Shown: positions 49,128 to 59,999, numbered from the stretch's first letter. The stretch is DNA of 64,000 nt from Jeongeupia sp. HS-3 (GCF_015140455.1 NZ_AP024094.1:1860001-1924000); one strand, 5' to 3'. The notes: generated from the sequence alone by a model not told the origin. Made by a program: numbers and translations.

Positions 49128-49156
49128 TTGCGTCAGTGACGACTAAGCGGTAAAAT
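49128..49156 (+). promoter_or_regulatory. Promoter of rpsT
   Basis: TTGCGT (49128-49133), 17-bp spacer, TAAAAT (49151-49156), giving a leader of about 70 nt before rpsT. Confidence 0.6.
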
Positions 49157-49233
49157 CGCCGGCTCTCAAGTGGTCTGGCTTCGGGCCATGCCCGATATCA
49201 ATCCACACATCCGTTATTTGGAGTTGAAAGAAT

Positions 49234-49503
49234 ATGGCTAACAGCGCCCAAGCTCGCAAGCGTGCGCGTCAGGCTGAACAAGCCCGCCAACACAATGCCA
49301 GCCAACGTTCGGCGTTCCGCACCGCGATCAAAAAGGTGCTGAAGGCGATCGAAGCTGGTGACAAGGCAGCCGCACAAGTGACTTACCAGGCATCGGTGTC
49401 GATCATCGACAGCATTGCCGACAAGAATATCTTCCACAAGAACAAGGCAGCTCGTCATAAGAGCCGTCTGTCCGCTGCCGTCAAGGCAATGGCTGCTGCT
49501 TAA
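49234..49503 (+). CDS. rpsT: 30S ribosomal protein S20
   Basis: 89-residue basic helical protein ([19 protein letters not shown]). [16 protein letters not shown] near the end is the family signature. A monocistronic gene with its own promoter and terminator. Confidence 0.98.
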   Translation: MANSAQARKRARQAEQARQHNASQRSAFRTAIKKVLKAIEAGDKAAAQVTYQASVSIIDSIADKNIFHKNKAARHKSRLSAAVKAMAAA

Positions 49504-49529
49504 GCAGTCTTCGGAAGAAGAACGAAAAA

Positions 49530-49556
49530 AACCCCAACTTCGGTTGGGGTTTTTTA
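49530..49556 (+). terminator. Intrinsic terminator of rpsT
   Basis: Stem ACCCCAAC/GTTGGGGT with TTCG-type loop and six T, 27 bp after the stop. Confidence 0.9.
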
Positions 49557-49750
49557 TTGCCTGCGCCAAGCCGGGACAGGCCACGCAAGCACAAGTAAGC
49601 AACGATCGCCCCAACAAATGCCCCGCACTGTCGGGGCTTTTTCTTTTTCATCACAATTTCATACACAAGCTGCCAAAAAACTTTCACAAATAGAAATTTA
49701 TGCGCAGTATTTGGCCCAGGATATTCGACAATACGAACGGGAGTCGGGCA

Positions 49751-50863
49751 ATGGGCCTTGTGTACGGGAAGGAAAAAACCCTCTTTGGGATCATGGTTGT
49801 TCTGGCAAGCATCGTCTGGCTGGCACTGGTGCTCGGCACACTGGGCATTGCGCTGCTGTATGTGCTGATGGGTTTTCTGGTTTATCTGCTGACACAGTCG
49901 GCGTTCATCTCCTACCTGCGCGGCACCGCAGTGCACATCACCGCCGAGCAGATGCCGCAGCTGCATCAGCGCATCCAGCACTGTGCGCGCAAACTGCAGA
50001 TTCGCGACGTGCCGGATGCTTTCGTGCTGCAGGCCGATGGCATGCTCAATGCACTGGCAACCAAATTCCTCGGTCGCCGCTACATCGTGCTGTTTTCGTC
50101 GGTGCTCGATGCGCTGAAAGATCACCCCGAGGCCATCGACTTCTATATCGGCCATGAGCTGGGCCACCTGCGCCGCAATCACCTGAACTGGTCGCCGTTC
50201 CTGATGATCGTCAGCTGGATCCCCTTCCTTGGTGCTGCCTATCGCCGCGCACAGGAATACACCTGCGATCGCCACGGCCTGGCCTGCTGCGATAACCCGG
50301 TCGATGCGCAGCGCGCCATCGCCACGCTCGCCGCTGGCGGCAGCTACCGTCAGGTCGACGTGCAACGCTACAGCGGCCAGATCGACTGGTCGCGCGGCTT
50401 CTGGATGTCATTTCACGAGCTGGTCTCAAGTTACCCGTGGCTAACCAAGCGCATGTACGCGGTGCAGGAGCTCTCGGCCGGGCGCGAGCCGGTGATGCCC
50501 AAGCGTAGCCCGGTCGCTTATATGTTGGCACTGTTTGTCCCCAACGCGGGCACCGGCGCCGCCGGCTCGTTGATCCTGGTTGCCATGATCGGCATCATGG
50601 CCGCCATTGCCATCCCGGCCTACCACCAGTACCAGCAGCGCGCCGCCGCCCATACGCTGGGTTTGTCGGTGGAAGACCTGGCCGAGGAGTCGATCGCCGA
50701 GCCCAGTGAACAGGGTGCCGCGAACCACGCCGTGCCGCCCGCGCAGGATAATGAAACGGCAGACTTGGCACAGGCGGAGAAACAGGCCGACGAAGCCCGT
50801 GCAGCGCTGGAGGCCATCCAGAAGGAAATCGCCGCCCGCCAAGCACCCGTGACCAAGGAATAA
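49751..50863 (+). CDS. M48 family zinc metalloprotease with pilin-like membrane helix
   Basis: 370 residues from ATG 49751 (MGLVYGKEKTLFG, GGGAG upstream). Two N-terminal helices (about 10-55) precede the peptidase domain, with zinc motif HELGH near residue 135 and the third ligand in RRAQEYTCDRHGL. Near residues 270-300 a helix reads LILVAMIGIMAAIAIPAYHQ, closely like the conserved N-terminal helix of type IV pilins but without the prepilin Glu5. An Ala/Glu/Gln-rich, probably coiled-coil tail ends the protein. The role is probably membrane-protein quality control like HtpX. The pilin-like segment is unusual. Confidence 0.85.
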   Translation: MGLVYGKEKTLFGIMVVLASIVWLALVLGTLGIALLYVLMGFLVYLLTQSAFISYLRGTAVHITAEQMPQLHQRIQHCARKLQIRDVPDAFVLQADGMLNALATKFLGRRYIVLFSSVLDALKDHPEAIDFYIGHELGHLRRNHLNWSPFLMIVSWIPFLGAAYRRAQEYTCDRHGLACCDNPVDAQRAIATLAAGGSYRQVDVQRYSGQIDWSRGFWMSFHELVSSYPWLTKRMYAVQELSAGREPVMPKRSPVAYMLALFVPNAGTGAAGSLILVAMIGIMAAIAIPAYHQYQQRAAAHTLGLSVEDLAEESIAEPSEQGAANHAVPPAQDNETADLAQAEKQADEARAALEAIQKEIAARQAPVTKE

Positions 50864-50877
50864 ACCGTCACCCATGC

Positions 50878-50910
50878 AAAACGGCCACCCGAGGGTGGCC
50901 GTTTTGTTTT
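50878..50910. terminator. Bidirectional terminator between the M48 protease gene and efp
   Basis: Stem AACGGCCACCC/GGGTGGCCGTT, A run before and TTTTGTTTT after; between convergent genes. Confidence 0.85.
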
Positions 50911-50922
50911 GGCGGCAACCGC

Positions 50923-51489
50923 TTAAGCAGCGCGCTTCTTGAACTCGTAGGTACGGGTGTCGATTTCGATCTTGTCACCGATTTCGATGAAGGCGGCAAC
51001 CGGCAGCTCGTAGTTCGAGCCCTTCAGCTTGCCCGGCTTCATCACCTTGCCCGAGGTATCGCCACGGACAGCCGGCTCGGTGTATTCGATTTCGCGCACG
51101 ATGGTGGTCGGCAGTTCAACCGAGATCGCCTTGTCTTCGTAGAAGGTCACTTCGCAGACATCGTCCATGCCATCGACAATGAAATTGACGGCATCGCCGA
51201 CGTTTTCGGCTTCGACTTCGTACTGGTTGAACTCGGTGTCCATGAACACGTACATCGGATCGGCGAAGTAGGAGTAGGTGCACTCTTTCTTGTCGAGCAC
51301 GACGACGTCGAACTTGTCGTCGGCCTTGTACACCGCTTCCGACGGGGCGTCGGACAGCAGGTTCTTCATCTTCATTTTCACGACCGCAGAGCTGCGGCCG
51401 GACTTGTTGTATTCGGCTTTCTGGACAACGAGCGGCTGGCCGTCGACCATGATGACGTTACCCGGGCGGACTTCTTGTGCGGTTTTCAT
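50923..51489 (-). CDS. efp: Elongation factor P (Arg32 type)
   Basis: Rescues ribosomes stalled at polyproline. 188 residues with three beta-barrel domains. The loop residue that is modified is Arg32 ([11 protein letters not shown]), not lysine, which is the type rhamnosylated by EarP. earP is the next gene upstream, 47 bp away, in the same direction. Confidence 0.97.
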   Translation of the reverse strand: MKTAQEVRPGNVIMVDGQPLVVQKAEYNKSGRSSAVVKMKMKNLLSDAPSEAVYKADDKFDVVVLDKKECTYSYFADPMYVFMDTEFNQYEVEAENVGDAVNFIVDGMDDVCEVTFYEDKAISVELPTTIVREIEYTEPAVRGDTSGKVMKPGKLKGSNYELPVAAFIEIGDKIEIDTRTYEFKKRAA

Positions 51490-51536
51490 GCAGGATTCCT
51501 GTACAGCAAATGGCGGTTAGAGTTTGAAATAACTCG

Positions 51537-52667
51537 CTATTTTAGCTTGGCCCGCATGAAGTTGACCAGATTGTCGGCCAAATTGCCATTGGCGAGCAGA
51601 TGCTCGGCCCAGTCGGCCGCATGTTGGCGCAATTGCGGCAAGGCGGCGGCAAATGCCGGCCATGCCTTCCCGGCCTGCTCACCCAGGTTCCAGGCCCGCA
51701 TGAAATCGCGTGCGGCACCGGCGATCGGCTCCGGCAAGCCGGCCAGCCACAGCGCCAGCCACGCATCCAGCTTGATCAGGTGCGCATCGTCGTCCTGCCG
51801 GTAAATCTGCCACACCAGCGGCTCTCGCGCCCATTGTGCCCGCACGAAACTGTCTTCGCCGCGAACGAAGTTGAGATCGCAACTCCACAACAGCCGATCG
51901 TAATCGGCCTGACTGATGAAAGGCAGGACACTGATGCTGAGTGCGCCTCGCCCTATGGTCTCGCCGACGCCGATCGCCTCGCCCAGCCAAGCCTGCAACT
52001 GCGGCAGAATGCGCCCTTCCGGCACCAGGCAGTGTATCGGTTCAGGCCCGGCAGCCCAGGCATCCAGCAGCCCCGCCAAGGCGGCGTTTTCATAAGCAAA
52101 CATCGAGGTCAGCAGCGCGCCATCCCGTGGGCTAATGCCAAGCGAGCTCAGAAAGTGATGCCGTGCGTGCTTGCCCCAGCCGGCACGAGCCGCGCGCATT
52201 TCACGCTCGGCGATCAGGCCGCCCGTTTGCGCGGTAAAGCCGGGAAAGAAAAAATACTTTTGCAGCCCATGCCCTTGCGGGCTGGCCAGTTGATGGCAAC
52301 CGCCGACCCAGTCTTCGGCCGACAGATACTCCAAATTCAACCAGACCGGCGGTTTTGCCCGTGCCCGCATCAGCGCCACCGCCGAGGCCGGCACCGTGCA
52401 GGCAAACGCCTCGATCACCACCTCGCCGAGCTCGCTCACCACGGTCGCTTCGTCCCAGCGCTCGACCGTCACGCCTTGCAGCCACTGGGTACGCGCATGT
52501 GCCGATGCATCCGGGCACAGCTTGGCCAGCGATGCAGGGTCATCCAGCCACAGCACCACATGAATGCCGTGCTCTTCCTGCAGTTGCCGGGCCAGCCGCC
52601 AGCACACGCCGATGTCGCCGAAGTTGTCGACCACGCGACAAAACACGTCCCAGCGCACGGCGGTCAT
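51537..52667 (-). CDS. earP: EF-P arginine rhamnosyltransferase EarP
   Basis: Transfers rhamnose from dTDP-rhamnose to Arg32 of EF-P. 376 residues from ATG 52667 (MTAVRWDVFCRVVDNFGDIG). The catalytic aspartates of the family correspond to Asp14 and Asp18 in VVDNFGDIGV, and the nucleotide-sugar site to RGEDSFVRAQWA. The longer frame to 52712 is not preferred. Its partner efp follows directly. Confidence 0.95.
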   Translation of the reverse strand: MTAVRWDVFCRVVDNFGDIGVCWRLARQLQEEHGIHVVLWLDDPASLAKLCPDASAHARTQWLQGVTVERWDEATVVSELGEVVIEAFACTVPASAVALMRARAKPPVWLNLEYLSAEDWVGGCHQLASPQGHGLQKYFFFPGFTAQTGGLIAEREMRAARAGWGKHARHHFLSSLGISPRDGALLTSMFAYENAALAGLLDAWAAGPEPIHCLVPEGRILPQLQAWLGEAIGVGETIGRGALSISVLPFISQADYDRLLWSCDLNFVRGEDSFVRAQWAREPLVWQIYRQDDDAHLIKLDAWLALWLAGLPEPIAGAARDFMRAWNLGEQAGKAWPAFAAALPQLRQHAADWAEHLLANGNLADNLVNFMRAKLK

Positions 52668-53227
52668 CGGCCTGCCTTGCGGAAAGAGTTGATAAGCGGG
52701 CCGGCGGTCCATGAGCGTGGGTCGAAGGAGGATGGATACATTCGGGTAGACGCATGCAGCGCCGATCGGTTCTAACCGTCCGGCGGTTCAAGCTTGAACT
52801 GGTGATTTGAAGGAAAACGGCGCGAGGCGATGACGGCAATGCAGTCATGCGCCAGCCGCCCATTGTACCTGCTCGCCCCCTCCCCACCCACTCGCGCCGC
52901 CCCTTTGCGCCGCTCCGCCACGGCCGGCAACCATATGTCGGCCCAGCGCGCTCCGCCCCGCCTCCTTCTCCCCGGCGCAAGCGGCGTCCTGCCGGACTAC
53001 CACAACAATCCGGCGAGCACCGTATGCCCGGGACGAGCGGAAAAAGCGCTGTTCACGCCTCCTTTTCCTAGTAAGGAAAATTGCGATATCTGGTTGTTTT
53101 TACAGGATATTTGGCAATTTAATTCATTGAGTAAAATTTCAATGTAAGAAAAAATAAGGATGGCATTCCGATTGCCACTCCGGCAAGCCGGTGGCCATTC
53201 CAATCAAAAAATCAGGACGGAGATTTC
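52668..53227. other. 560-bp intergenic region upstream of the broken chitin-binding gene
   Basis: The GC-rich left part (to about 53040) has no credible ORF. The right part turns AT-rich and holds a perfect operator-like palindrome TTTTCCT-AGTA-AGGAAAA at 53063-53080, about 150 bp before the ATG at 53228. It is probably the control region of the chitin-binding gene. No clear promoter hexamers with correct spacing were found. Confidence 0.45.
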
Positions 53228-53386
53228 ATGAACGTGAAGATCAAAACCAACGTCAGCCGGCTGTGTGCCGCGCTGATCGTTGCTGCCGGCGTGATGGCGG
53301 CGCACGCAGCGCCGACGTGGCAGGAAGGCACGACCTACTCGGCGGGAAGCACTGGTCTGTCCCTATACGGAAGGACACTAACTTAA
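53228..53386 (+). pseudogene. Secreted chitin-binding protein, 5' remnant cut by an IS element
   Basis: ATG 53228 has a good ribosome site (GGAG, 53217 region). The frame gives a signal peptide (MNVKIKTNVSRLCAALIVAA and onward, cleaved after AHA) and then APTWQEGTTYSAGST. That is the start of a CBM5/12 chitin-binding domain, where WQ-x-G-x-x-Y-x-x-G is followed by V-x-Y-x-G. The native sequence ends at 53352, where the IS begins; the last 11 codons to the TAA at 53384 are IS sequence. The rest of the gene is not found on the other side of the IS, so it was lost or moved. It was probably a chitinase, LPMO or chitin-binding protein. Confidence 0.72.
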
Positions 53387-53414
53387 GGTGGATAATCGCC
53401 ACCAAGGAGTGTTC

Positions 53415-53708
53415 ATGACCCAAATCCGCCGTACCTTTCCCGAGTCCTTCAAGCGGGAAGCTGTTGAGCAAATCCTGGCTGGCACGCCGCTACGTCACGT
53501 GGCGCAGGCCTTCGGCATCACCGAAGGCCTGCTGGGCAAATGGAAACGCCAGTTTCTGCTCAAGGGCATGGATGCCTTTCCTGGTCATGGCAAGCAACTG
53601 GGCGAAGCAGCCGAACTCAAGCGTCTGCGCGATGATCTAGCACGCGTCACCATGGAGCGTGACGTCCTAAAAAAAGCGCTCGCCATCTTCTCGCAGCCCA
53701 CGAAGTGA
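53415..53708 (+). CDS. IS3-family transposase OrfA
   Basis: 97-residue DNA-binding part: HTH (RHVAQAFGITEGLLGKWKRQ) then a leucine-zipper-like segment (LKRLRDDLARVTMERDVLKK). ATG 53415 has AAGGAG at 53404-53409. A run of seven A at 53669-53675 in phase A AAA AAA is a likely -1 frameshift site to make OrfAB. Confidence 0.93.
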   Translation: MTQIRRTFPESFKREAVEQILAGTPLRHVAQAFGITEGLLGKWKRQFLLKGMDAFPGHGKQLGEAAELKRLRDDLARVTMERDVLKKALAIFSQPTK

Positions 53709-54565
53709 AGTACCGCGCCATTCAGGCGCTTGCTGAACGTTATCCTGTTGCCGTCATGTGCCAGTTGTTCCGCGTCTCACGGAGCAGCTACTACGCTTGG
53801 CGCAACCGGCCGCCTTCGATGCGAGAGATGGCTAATCGCGTGCTGTTACGGGAAATCCGTCTGGTCCATGCCGAAGTCAACGGCATCTATGGGCATCGTC
53901 GGATACATGCGGAACTGGTCGCACAAGGCTTCGCCTGTGGCCGCCACCGTGTTGGCCGCCTGATGCGCCAAGGCGGGCTGAAGGTGCGTTCCCGTAAACG
54001 GTGGCGACCTGTCCCGGTCAGCCAACACCTGCTTCCGGTGGCACCAAATCGGCTGGAACGGCAATTCGACGCATCCGGGATGAATCAACGCTGGGTGTCG
54101 GACATGACTTACATCCGTACTGACGAGGGCTGGCTGTATCTGGCTGTGGTGCTGGACTTGTATTCCCGCGCCGTGGTCGGCTGGGCAATGCACCATCGAA
54201 TGCAGCAAGAGCTGGTGCATGCTGCGTTGACGATGGCCGTTGCCAGACGGAAACCGGTGCGGGAGGTGCTACTGCATTCGGACCGAGGCAGCCAGTATTG
54301 TGCGTTTGATTACCAGATGAAACGGCACGGCATGGTGCCGAGCCATTCACGAGCGGGCAATTGCTGGGACAACGCTGCGATGGAAAGCTTCTTCCGGTCG
54401 TTGAAGGCGGAGCGGGTTTACTTGACCCGCTACCGGAGTCACGACGAGGCCCGCGCGGATATATTCGACTACATCCGATTTTACAATCATCGCCGCCGCC
54501 ATTCGACGCTGGATTACCTGGCACCGGTCGAGTTTGAACGGCAGCATTCAGCGCTTAGCGCTTAA
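53705..54565 (+). CDS. IS3-family transposase OrfB (DDE integrase core)
   Basis: 286 residues. An HTH_21 segment (IYGHRRIHAEL) precedes the rve domain, with catalytic Asp in DMTYIRTDEGW, Asp in LLHSDRGSQY and Glu in NAAMESFFRSLKAE. It begins with GTG overlapping the orfA stop by 4 bp and lies in the -1 frame. It is probably made mainly as an OrfAB fusion. Confidence 0.95.
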   Translation: MKYRAIQALAERYPVAVMCQLFRVSRSSYYAWRNRPPSMREMANRVLLREIRLVHAEVNGIYGHRRIHAELVAQGFACGRHRVGRLMRQGGLKVRSRKRWRPVPVSQHLLPVAPNRLERQFDASGMNQRWVSDMTYIRTDEGWLYLAVVLDLYSRAVVGWAMHHRMQQELVHAALTMAVARRKPVREVLLHSDRGSQYCAFDYQMKRHGMVPSHSRAGNCWDNAAMESFFRSLKAERVYLTRYRSHDEARADIFDYIRFYNHRRRHSTLDYLAPVEFERQHSALSA

Positions 54566-54627
54566 TCCTCTGTCCTTCTGCATGGGGACAGACCACCTGT
54601 GCAACTCCTAGGACTTGGGTAACTCAG

Positions 54628-55815
54628 TTACCTTTCTGACTTTCGCTTTGCCATGTCATCGAATGAGACCCAGTTTTCCTTGTCTGCGCCCAGCAATTGC
54701 CGCACTTTTTGTCGTTGTTCGTCAGTCGTGCATAGTGCTTCGAGCGCGCCGAGCAGACTCTCTTGCTGCACTTTGTCACCAAGGCGGTCGAGCTCTGCGC
54801 GAATCTCCGGCGCCGTCGAGAGACCTTCATCATAAATCTCGAGAGCTTGCGTGCTCTTGTGCCCCGTTTGTTTGCGAATAGTCGCGTAGGGCACGTTGCT
54901 CTCGATAGCCCGCGAGATGAACTCCCGGCGACCGGCATGCATGTGAAAATCCGGGCCAACAATGCTTTTTTCTTTAAGCAGGTCAATGCCGTGCGCGTAG
55001 TTGTAGGGCACCCAGGCCCCCGTTCTGCCTCGGGTACAGAATACGAACTTACTGCCGTCCGGCGTGTCAGCTAGCTGCAGATGCAGCATCTGTTCGGCGT
55101 CACTCGTGATATGTACGTTGCGGTAGGTGCCGTATTTTGTGTCTCTGAATGTCAGTTCTCGTTGTTCTAGCCGCAAGTCTTCTATGAGCAGTTTTTTAAG
55201 CTCCCCCGGACGGCAGCCTAGGTGTCGCACCGCCGCGACGAAACGCGCCGCTTTTGCTATGTCGGGGTCTGCAGACCGAGCAAACACCTGCACTTTTCCC
55301 AACTCTGGCGGCGGCACGCGACGCCGCCGCTTCTTTGCCGCCGGTCGACTGATGTGAGTGACAAAGTTTTCTTTAACCAGCTTGCGCGTTTTAGCAAAAG
55401 CAACGAGAGCTGACAGTGCTGCGACTTCTAGGCGAATCGTGGTTCCCGAAATTTTAACTTTTGTTCGGGGAGACACCTCTTTCGAGCGTTTGTCCATGTA
55501 GTCGTAGATGGCCGCGGTGTCTTGCTCCAGATTTTTCAGCGAATATTCACCGAGCTTCTCGAGCACCGGCTTGATGCGGCAGCGCTCTGTCGTCTGGGTG
55601 TTTTCTGCTTTCTCAGAGAATTCTCGCGAGTCGTGGTATCGCTCACACAGCTCGTTCAGCGTTATGCCATCTTGAACAGGTTTCTGCTTTTTCACCGCAG
55701 CCGTTTCTGCGGCTTGCGCCTCCTCTACCGACTCGAACACTTTGTCGAAGGTCGGAAACCCTTTCCGCCGAACTTGCAGCCGAAACTTTCCGTTTTTCAG
55801 TTGAGTGATGCCCAT
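54628..55815 (-). CDS. Tyrosine recombinase / phage-type integrase
   Basis: 395 residues. An N-terminal arm-type DNA-binding segment (KNGKFRLQVRRKGFPTF) is followed by a SAM-like core-binding domain (about 50-155) and the catalytic domain. Active-site residues are Arg in HLGCRPGELKKL, His-x-x-Arg in HMHAGRREF, His in TGHKST and Tyr in LEIYDEG. It lies just past the 3' end of tRNA(CAT), in the same direction, as in tRNA-integrated elements. An IS ends 32 bp from its stop, and no other element genes remain. Confidence 0.92.
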   Translation of the reverse strand: MGITQLKNGKFRLQVRRKGFPTFDKVFESVEEAQAAETAAVKKQKPVQDGITLNELCERYHDSREFSEKAENTQTTERCRIKPVLEKLGEYSLKNLEQDTAAIYDYMDKRSKEVSPRTKVKISGTTIRLEVAALSALVAFAKTRKLVKENFVTHISRPAAKKRRRRVPPPELGKVQVFARSADPDIAKAARFVAAVRHLGCRPGELKKLLIEDLRLEQRELTFRDTKYGTYRNVHITSDAEQMLHLQLADTPDGSKFVFCTRGRTGAWVPYNYAHGIDLLKEKSIVGPDFHMHAGRREFISRAIESNVPYATIRKQTGHKSTQALEIYDEGLSTAPEIRAELDRLGDKVQQESLLGALEALCTTDEQRQKVRQLLGADKENWVSFDDMAKRKSER

Positions 55816-55829
55816 GCTGCGTCTCCCAG

Positions 55830-55880
55830 TTGCACACGGCTCCTTCGTTTACTCGCCGTGTGCAAGAATCTTGCACACGG
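55830..55880. promoter_or_regulatory. Three repeats upstream of the integrase gene
   Basis: CCGTGTGCAAG (55856-55866), AAT, CTTGCACACGG (55870-55880) form a perfect 11-bp inverted repeat. A third copy, TTGCACACGGC, lies at 55830-55840, 15 bp before the integrase start. They could be operators for the integrase gene or arm-type integrase binding sites next to attachment DNA. Confidence 0.6.
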
Positions 55881-55885
55881 GATTG

Positions 55886-55925
55886 CCAAAAAAAAGGCTC
55901 TCAGCGAAAAATTCGCTGAGAGCCT
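55886..55925 (-). terminator. Terminator of the rpoD-tRNA(CAT) transcript
   Basis: 13-bp stem (55896-55908 with 55912-55924); on the minus strand it is followed by a run of eight or more T. It stands between the tRNA and the integrase gene. Confidence 0.88.
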
Positions 55926-55935
55926 TGATTTTCAT

Positions 55936-56012
55936 TGGTGGGCCCTGTGGGGCTCGAACCCACGACCAAAGGATTATGAGTCCTCTGCTCTAACCGACTG
56001 AGCTAAAGGCCC
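55936..56012 (-). tRNA. tRNA-Met or tRNA-Ile2 (CAT)
   Basis: 77 nt with encoded CCA. Acceptor GGGCCTT, loop CTCATAA, anticodon CAT. The stem GAGGA/TCCTT and the GGTCG variable region do not settle elongator Met against lysidine-modified Ile2. It follows rpoD by 23 bp. Its 3' end faces the integrase gene and is the likely attachment site. Confidence 0.93.
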
Positions 56013-56035
56013 GTGTACTGAGATAGGGGCCTATC

Positions 56036-57979
<1,944 letters not shown>

Positions 57980-58061
57980 GACTCGTTGGACTCGGGAAGA
58001 TTCGGAAAAACCGAGGATTATATCAGAAAACCTGCCCCAAAGCCGGGGAGCTTCTGGCAAA

Positions 58062-59975
58062 CTAGCGTGACGCGAGTAATGCCAGGTACTCTTGCTTCTC
58101 GACTTCGGTCAGGCCCCCATTCGCTGCGCGATACTCAAGTTCGGCCCGACGATCCAGTGTAGCTGGCCGTGCCAGCGCTTGCGCCGCCATTGCCAATACT
58201 GCCGAAAACTCGATTTCACGCTCTTCGGGCGCCATTCTTTCGAATTCGGCTACCCCTTGTGTAAATGCTCTGGCAAGTTGGGTGTACGACACCTCCTCTC
58301 GCCAGAGTTCCAACAACGGTGCCCCGCGATCAAATTGCGGATGCTCGCGCGCCATCTGCAAGACCTCGATCGCCAGCGCTGCGCGACCTTCACGCGACCA
58401 GCTCAGCCACACCGGTTCGGCTTTACGCGCCAGCGCCGGCTCGGTCAACACCAGTTGCAGCAAGCGAACCAACGGGTCACGCTGCGACTTGGGCCGAGGC
58501 AACGGCGCCAAAGGCCGATCGCGTCGATCACGCCAGTCACCGCTACGTCCTTTGCCACGACCATTGCTACGCCAGCGGCCCTCTTCTTCACCCCGGCCCT
58601 GCCTGGTATCCTCGTAATGCGGGCGCTCACCACCAAACGGATAATCCTGCTGCTGCGGCGCCGATGCCGCTTGCGTCACGACCTCACCACCCAAGATGAG
58701 GTCAAGTTCGCTCATTTCCAGCCGACATAATTCCGCCAGCCGCTTTTTCAGCATCACCGAGTACGCCGGCGCGCGCACTTTCATCACATAGGGTTTGGCC
58801 AGATGAATCAGCCGGGCCCGCCCTTCCTCGCTTTCAAGCTCGACCTGTGACGACAGTTCGCGCAACAAGAATTGCGCCAGCGGCACCGCATCCTGCAGCA
58901 CCTTGACCTCGAAGGCCTCGCGGCCGAATTCGCGCACAAAGGAGTCGGGGTCGTGCTCGGCCGGCAGGAACAGGAAGGTCAGCTTCTTGCCGTCGGCGAT
59001 CAGCTCGAGGCTGTTCTCCAGCGCCCGCCATGCCGCCTTGCGTCCGGCGCGGTCACCGTCGAAACAAAACACCACGTCGTCGGCAAGCTTGAGCAGCTTT
59101 TTCACATGCTCGGGCGTGCAGGCGGTACCGAGCGTGGCCACGGCGTACTCGACACCGTGCTGCGCCAGCATCACCACGTCCATATAGCCTTCGACCACCA
59201 GCACCCGGCCGGCATCGCGAATCGCGCCGCGCGCCTGCGACAGACCGTAAAGCTCGCGGCCCTTCTCGAACACCGGTGTTTCCGGCGAGTTGAGATACTT
59301 GGGCTCACCCTGACCCATGACCCGGCCACCGAAGCCGATCACCGCACCACGCTGATTCAGGATCGGAAACATGGCCCGGTCGCGAAAACGGTCGTAGCGG
59401 CGCTTGCTGTCTTCCTTGTCGATCACCAAGCCAGCCTCGGCCAAGAGCTTGTTCCAGTCGTAATCGGGAAAGACCTGCTTGAGCGCCTGCCAATCGTCTC
59501 CGCCAGGTGCGTAACCCAAGCCGTAACGCGCGGCGGTACGGCCATCGAGCCCACGCCCTTTCAGATAGGCGATCGCCTGCGGCGCGGTCTTGAGCTGCTG
59601 GCGATAGAAATCGCACGCAGCCTTGAGCACGTCGAACAAACCGGGTTCGGCACGCGGCGCCTCAAACCCACCACTTGTTTCTTGCGGCACGGTCAGCCCT
59701 ACCGATTCGGCGAGCTTTTTCACCGCATCCGGAAAAGGCAACGCCTCGTACTCCATAACAAAGCTGATCGCCGAGCCATGCACACCACAACCAAAGCAGT
59801 GATAAAACTGCTTGGTTTGGCTGACGGTAAACGACGGCGTTTTCTCTTTATGAAAGGGGCAGCAGGCGTGGTAGTTCTGCCCGGCCTTCTTCAAAGGCAG
59901 GTAGCGCTCAACCACGTCGACGATGTCGACGCGATTGAGCAGATCCTGGATAAACGAATCCGGAATGCGCGCCAT
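58062..59975 (-). CDS. dnaG: DNA primase
   Basis: Makes RNA primers for replication. 637 residues. CHC2 zinc finger [12 protein letters not shown] with YHCFGCG, catalytic TOPRIM domain with [13 protein letters not shown] and [13 protein letters not shown], and a C-terminal helicase-binding domain after a low-complexity Arg/Gly linker (about residues 445-500). Between yqeY and rpoD, the conserved order. Confidence 0.97.
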   Translation of the reverse strand: MARIPDSFIQDLLNRVDIVDVVERYLPLKKAGQNYHACCPFHKEKTPSFTVSQTKQFYHCFGCGVHGSAISFVMEYEALPFPDAVKKLAESVGLTVPQETSGGFEAPRAEPGLFDVLKAACDFYRQQLKTAPQAIAYLKGRGLDGRTAARYGLGYAPGGDDWQALKQVFPDYDWNKLLAEAGLVIDKEDSKRRYDRFRDRAMFPILNQRGAVIGFGGRVMGQGEPKYLNSPETPVFEKGRELYGLSQARGAIRDAGRVLVVEGYMDVVMLAQHGVEYAVATLGTACTPEHVKKLLKLADDVVFCFDGDRAGRKAAWRALENSLELIADGKKLTFLFLPAEHDPDSFVREFGREAFEVKVLQDAVPLAQFLLRELSSQVELESEEGRARLIHLAKPYVMKVRAPAYSVMLKKRLAELCRLEMSELDLILGGEVVTQAASAPQQQDYPFGGERPHYEDTRQGRGEEEGRWRSNGRGKGRSGDWRDRRDRPLAPLPRPKSQRDPLVRLLQLVLTEPALARKAEPVWLSWSREGRAALAIEVLQMAREHPQFDRGAPLLELWREEVSYTQLARAFTQGVAEFERMAPEEREIEFSAVLAMAAQALARPATLDRRAELEYRAANGGLTEVEKQEYLALLASR

Positions 59976-59999
59976 GAAGAGGGCCGGCGTCGCGGACGC

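Larger units (their letters stand above)
53353..54595 (+). mobile_element. IS3-family insertion sequence
   Basis: About 1243 bp bounded by imperfect inverted repeats: left TGGTCTGTCCCTATACGGAA and, complemented, right TGGTCTGTCCCCATGCAGAA, both followed by GGACA. It holds orfA and orfB in the IS3 arrangement and appears intact. The bases outside the repeats (CAC on the left, CCT on the right) do not form a target duplication, so one flank was probably changed by a deletion or recombination after insertion. Confidence 0.9.

Noticed and set aside
53388-53414. Longer N-terminus for OrfA of the IS
   Set aside because: The extra start has no ribosome site, while ATG 53415 has AAGGAG at the right distance.
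53345-54600. Target-site duplication around the IS
   Set aside because: CAC on the left and CCT on the right do not match in 3, 4 or 5 bases.
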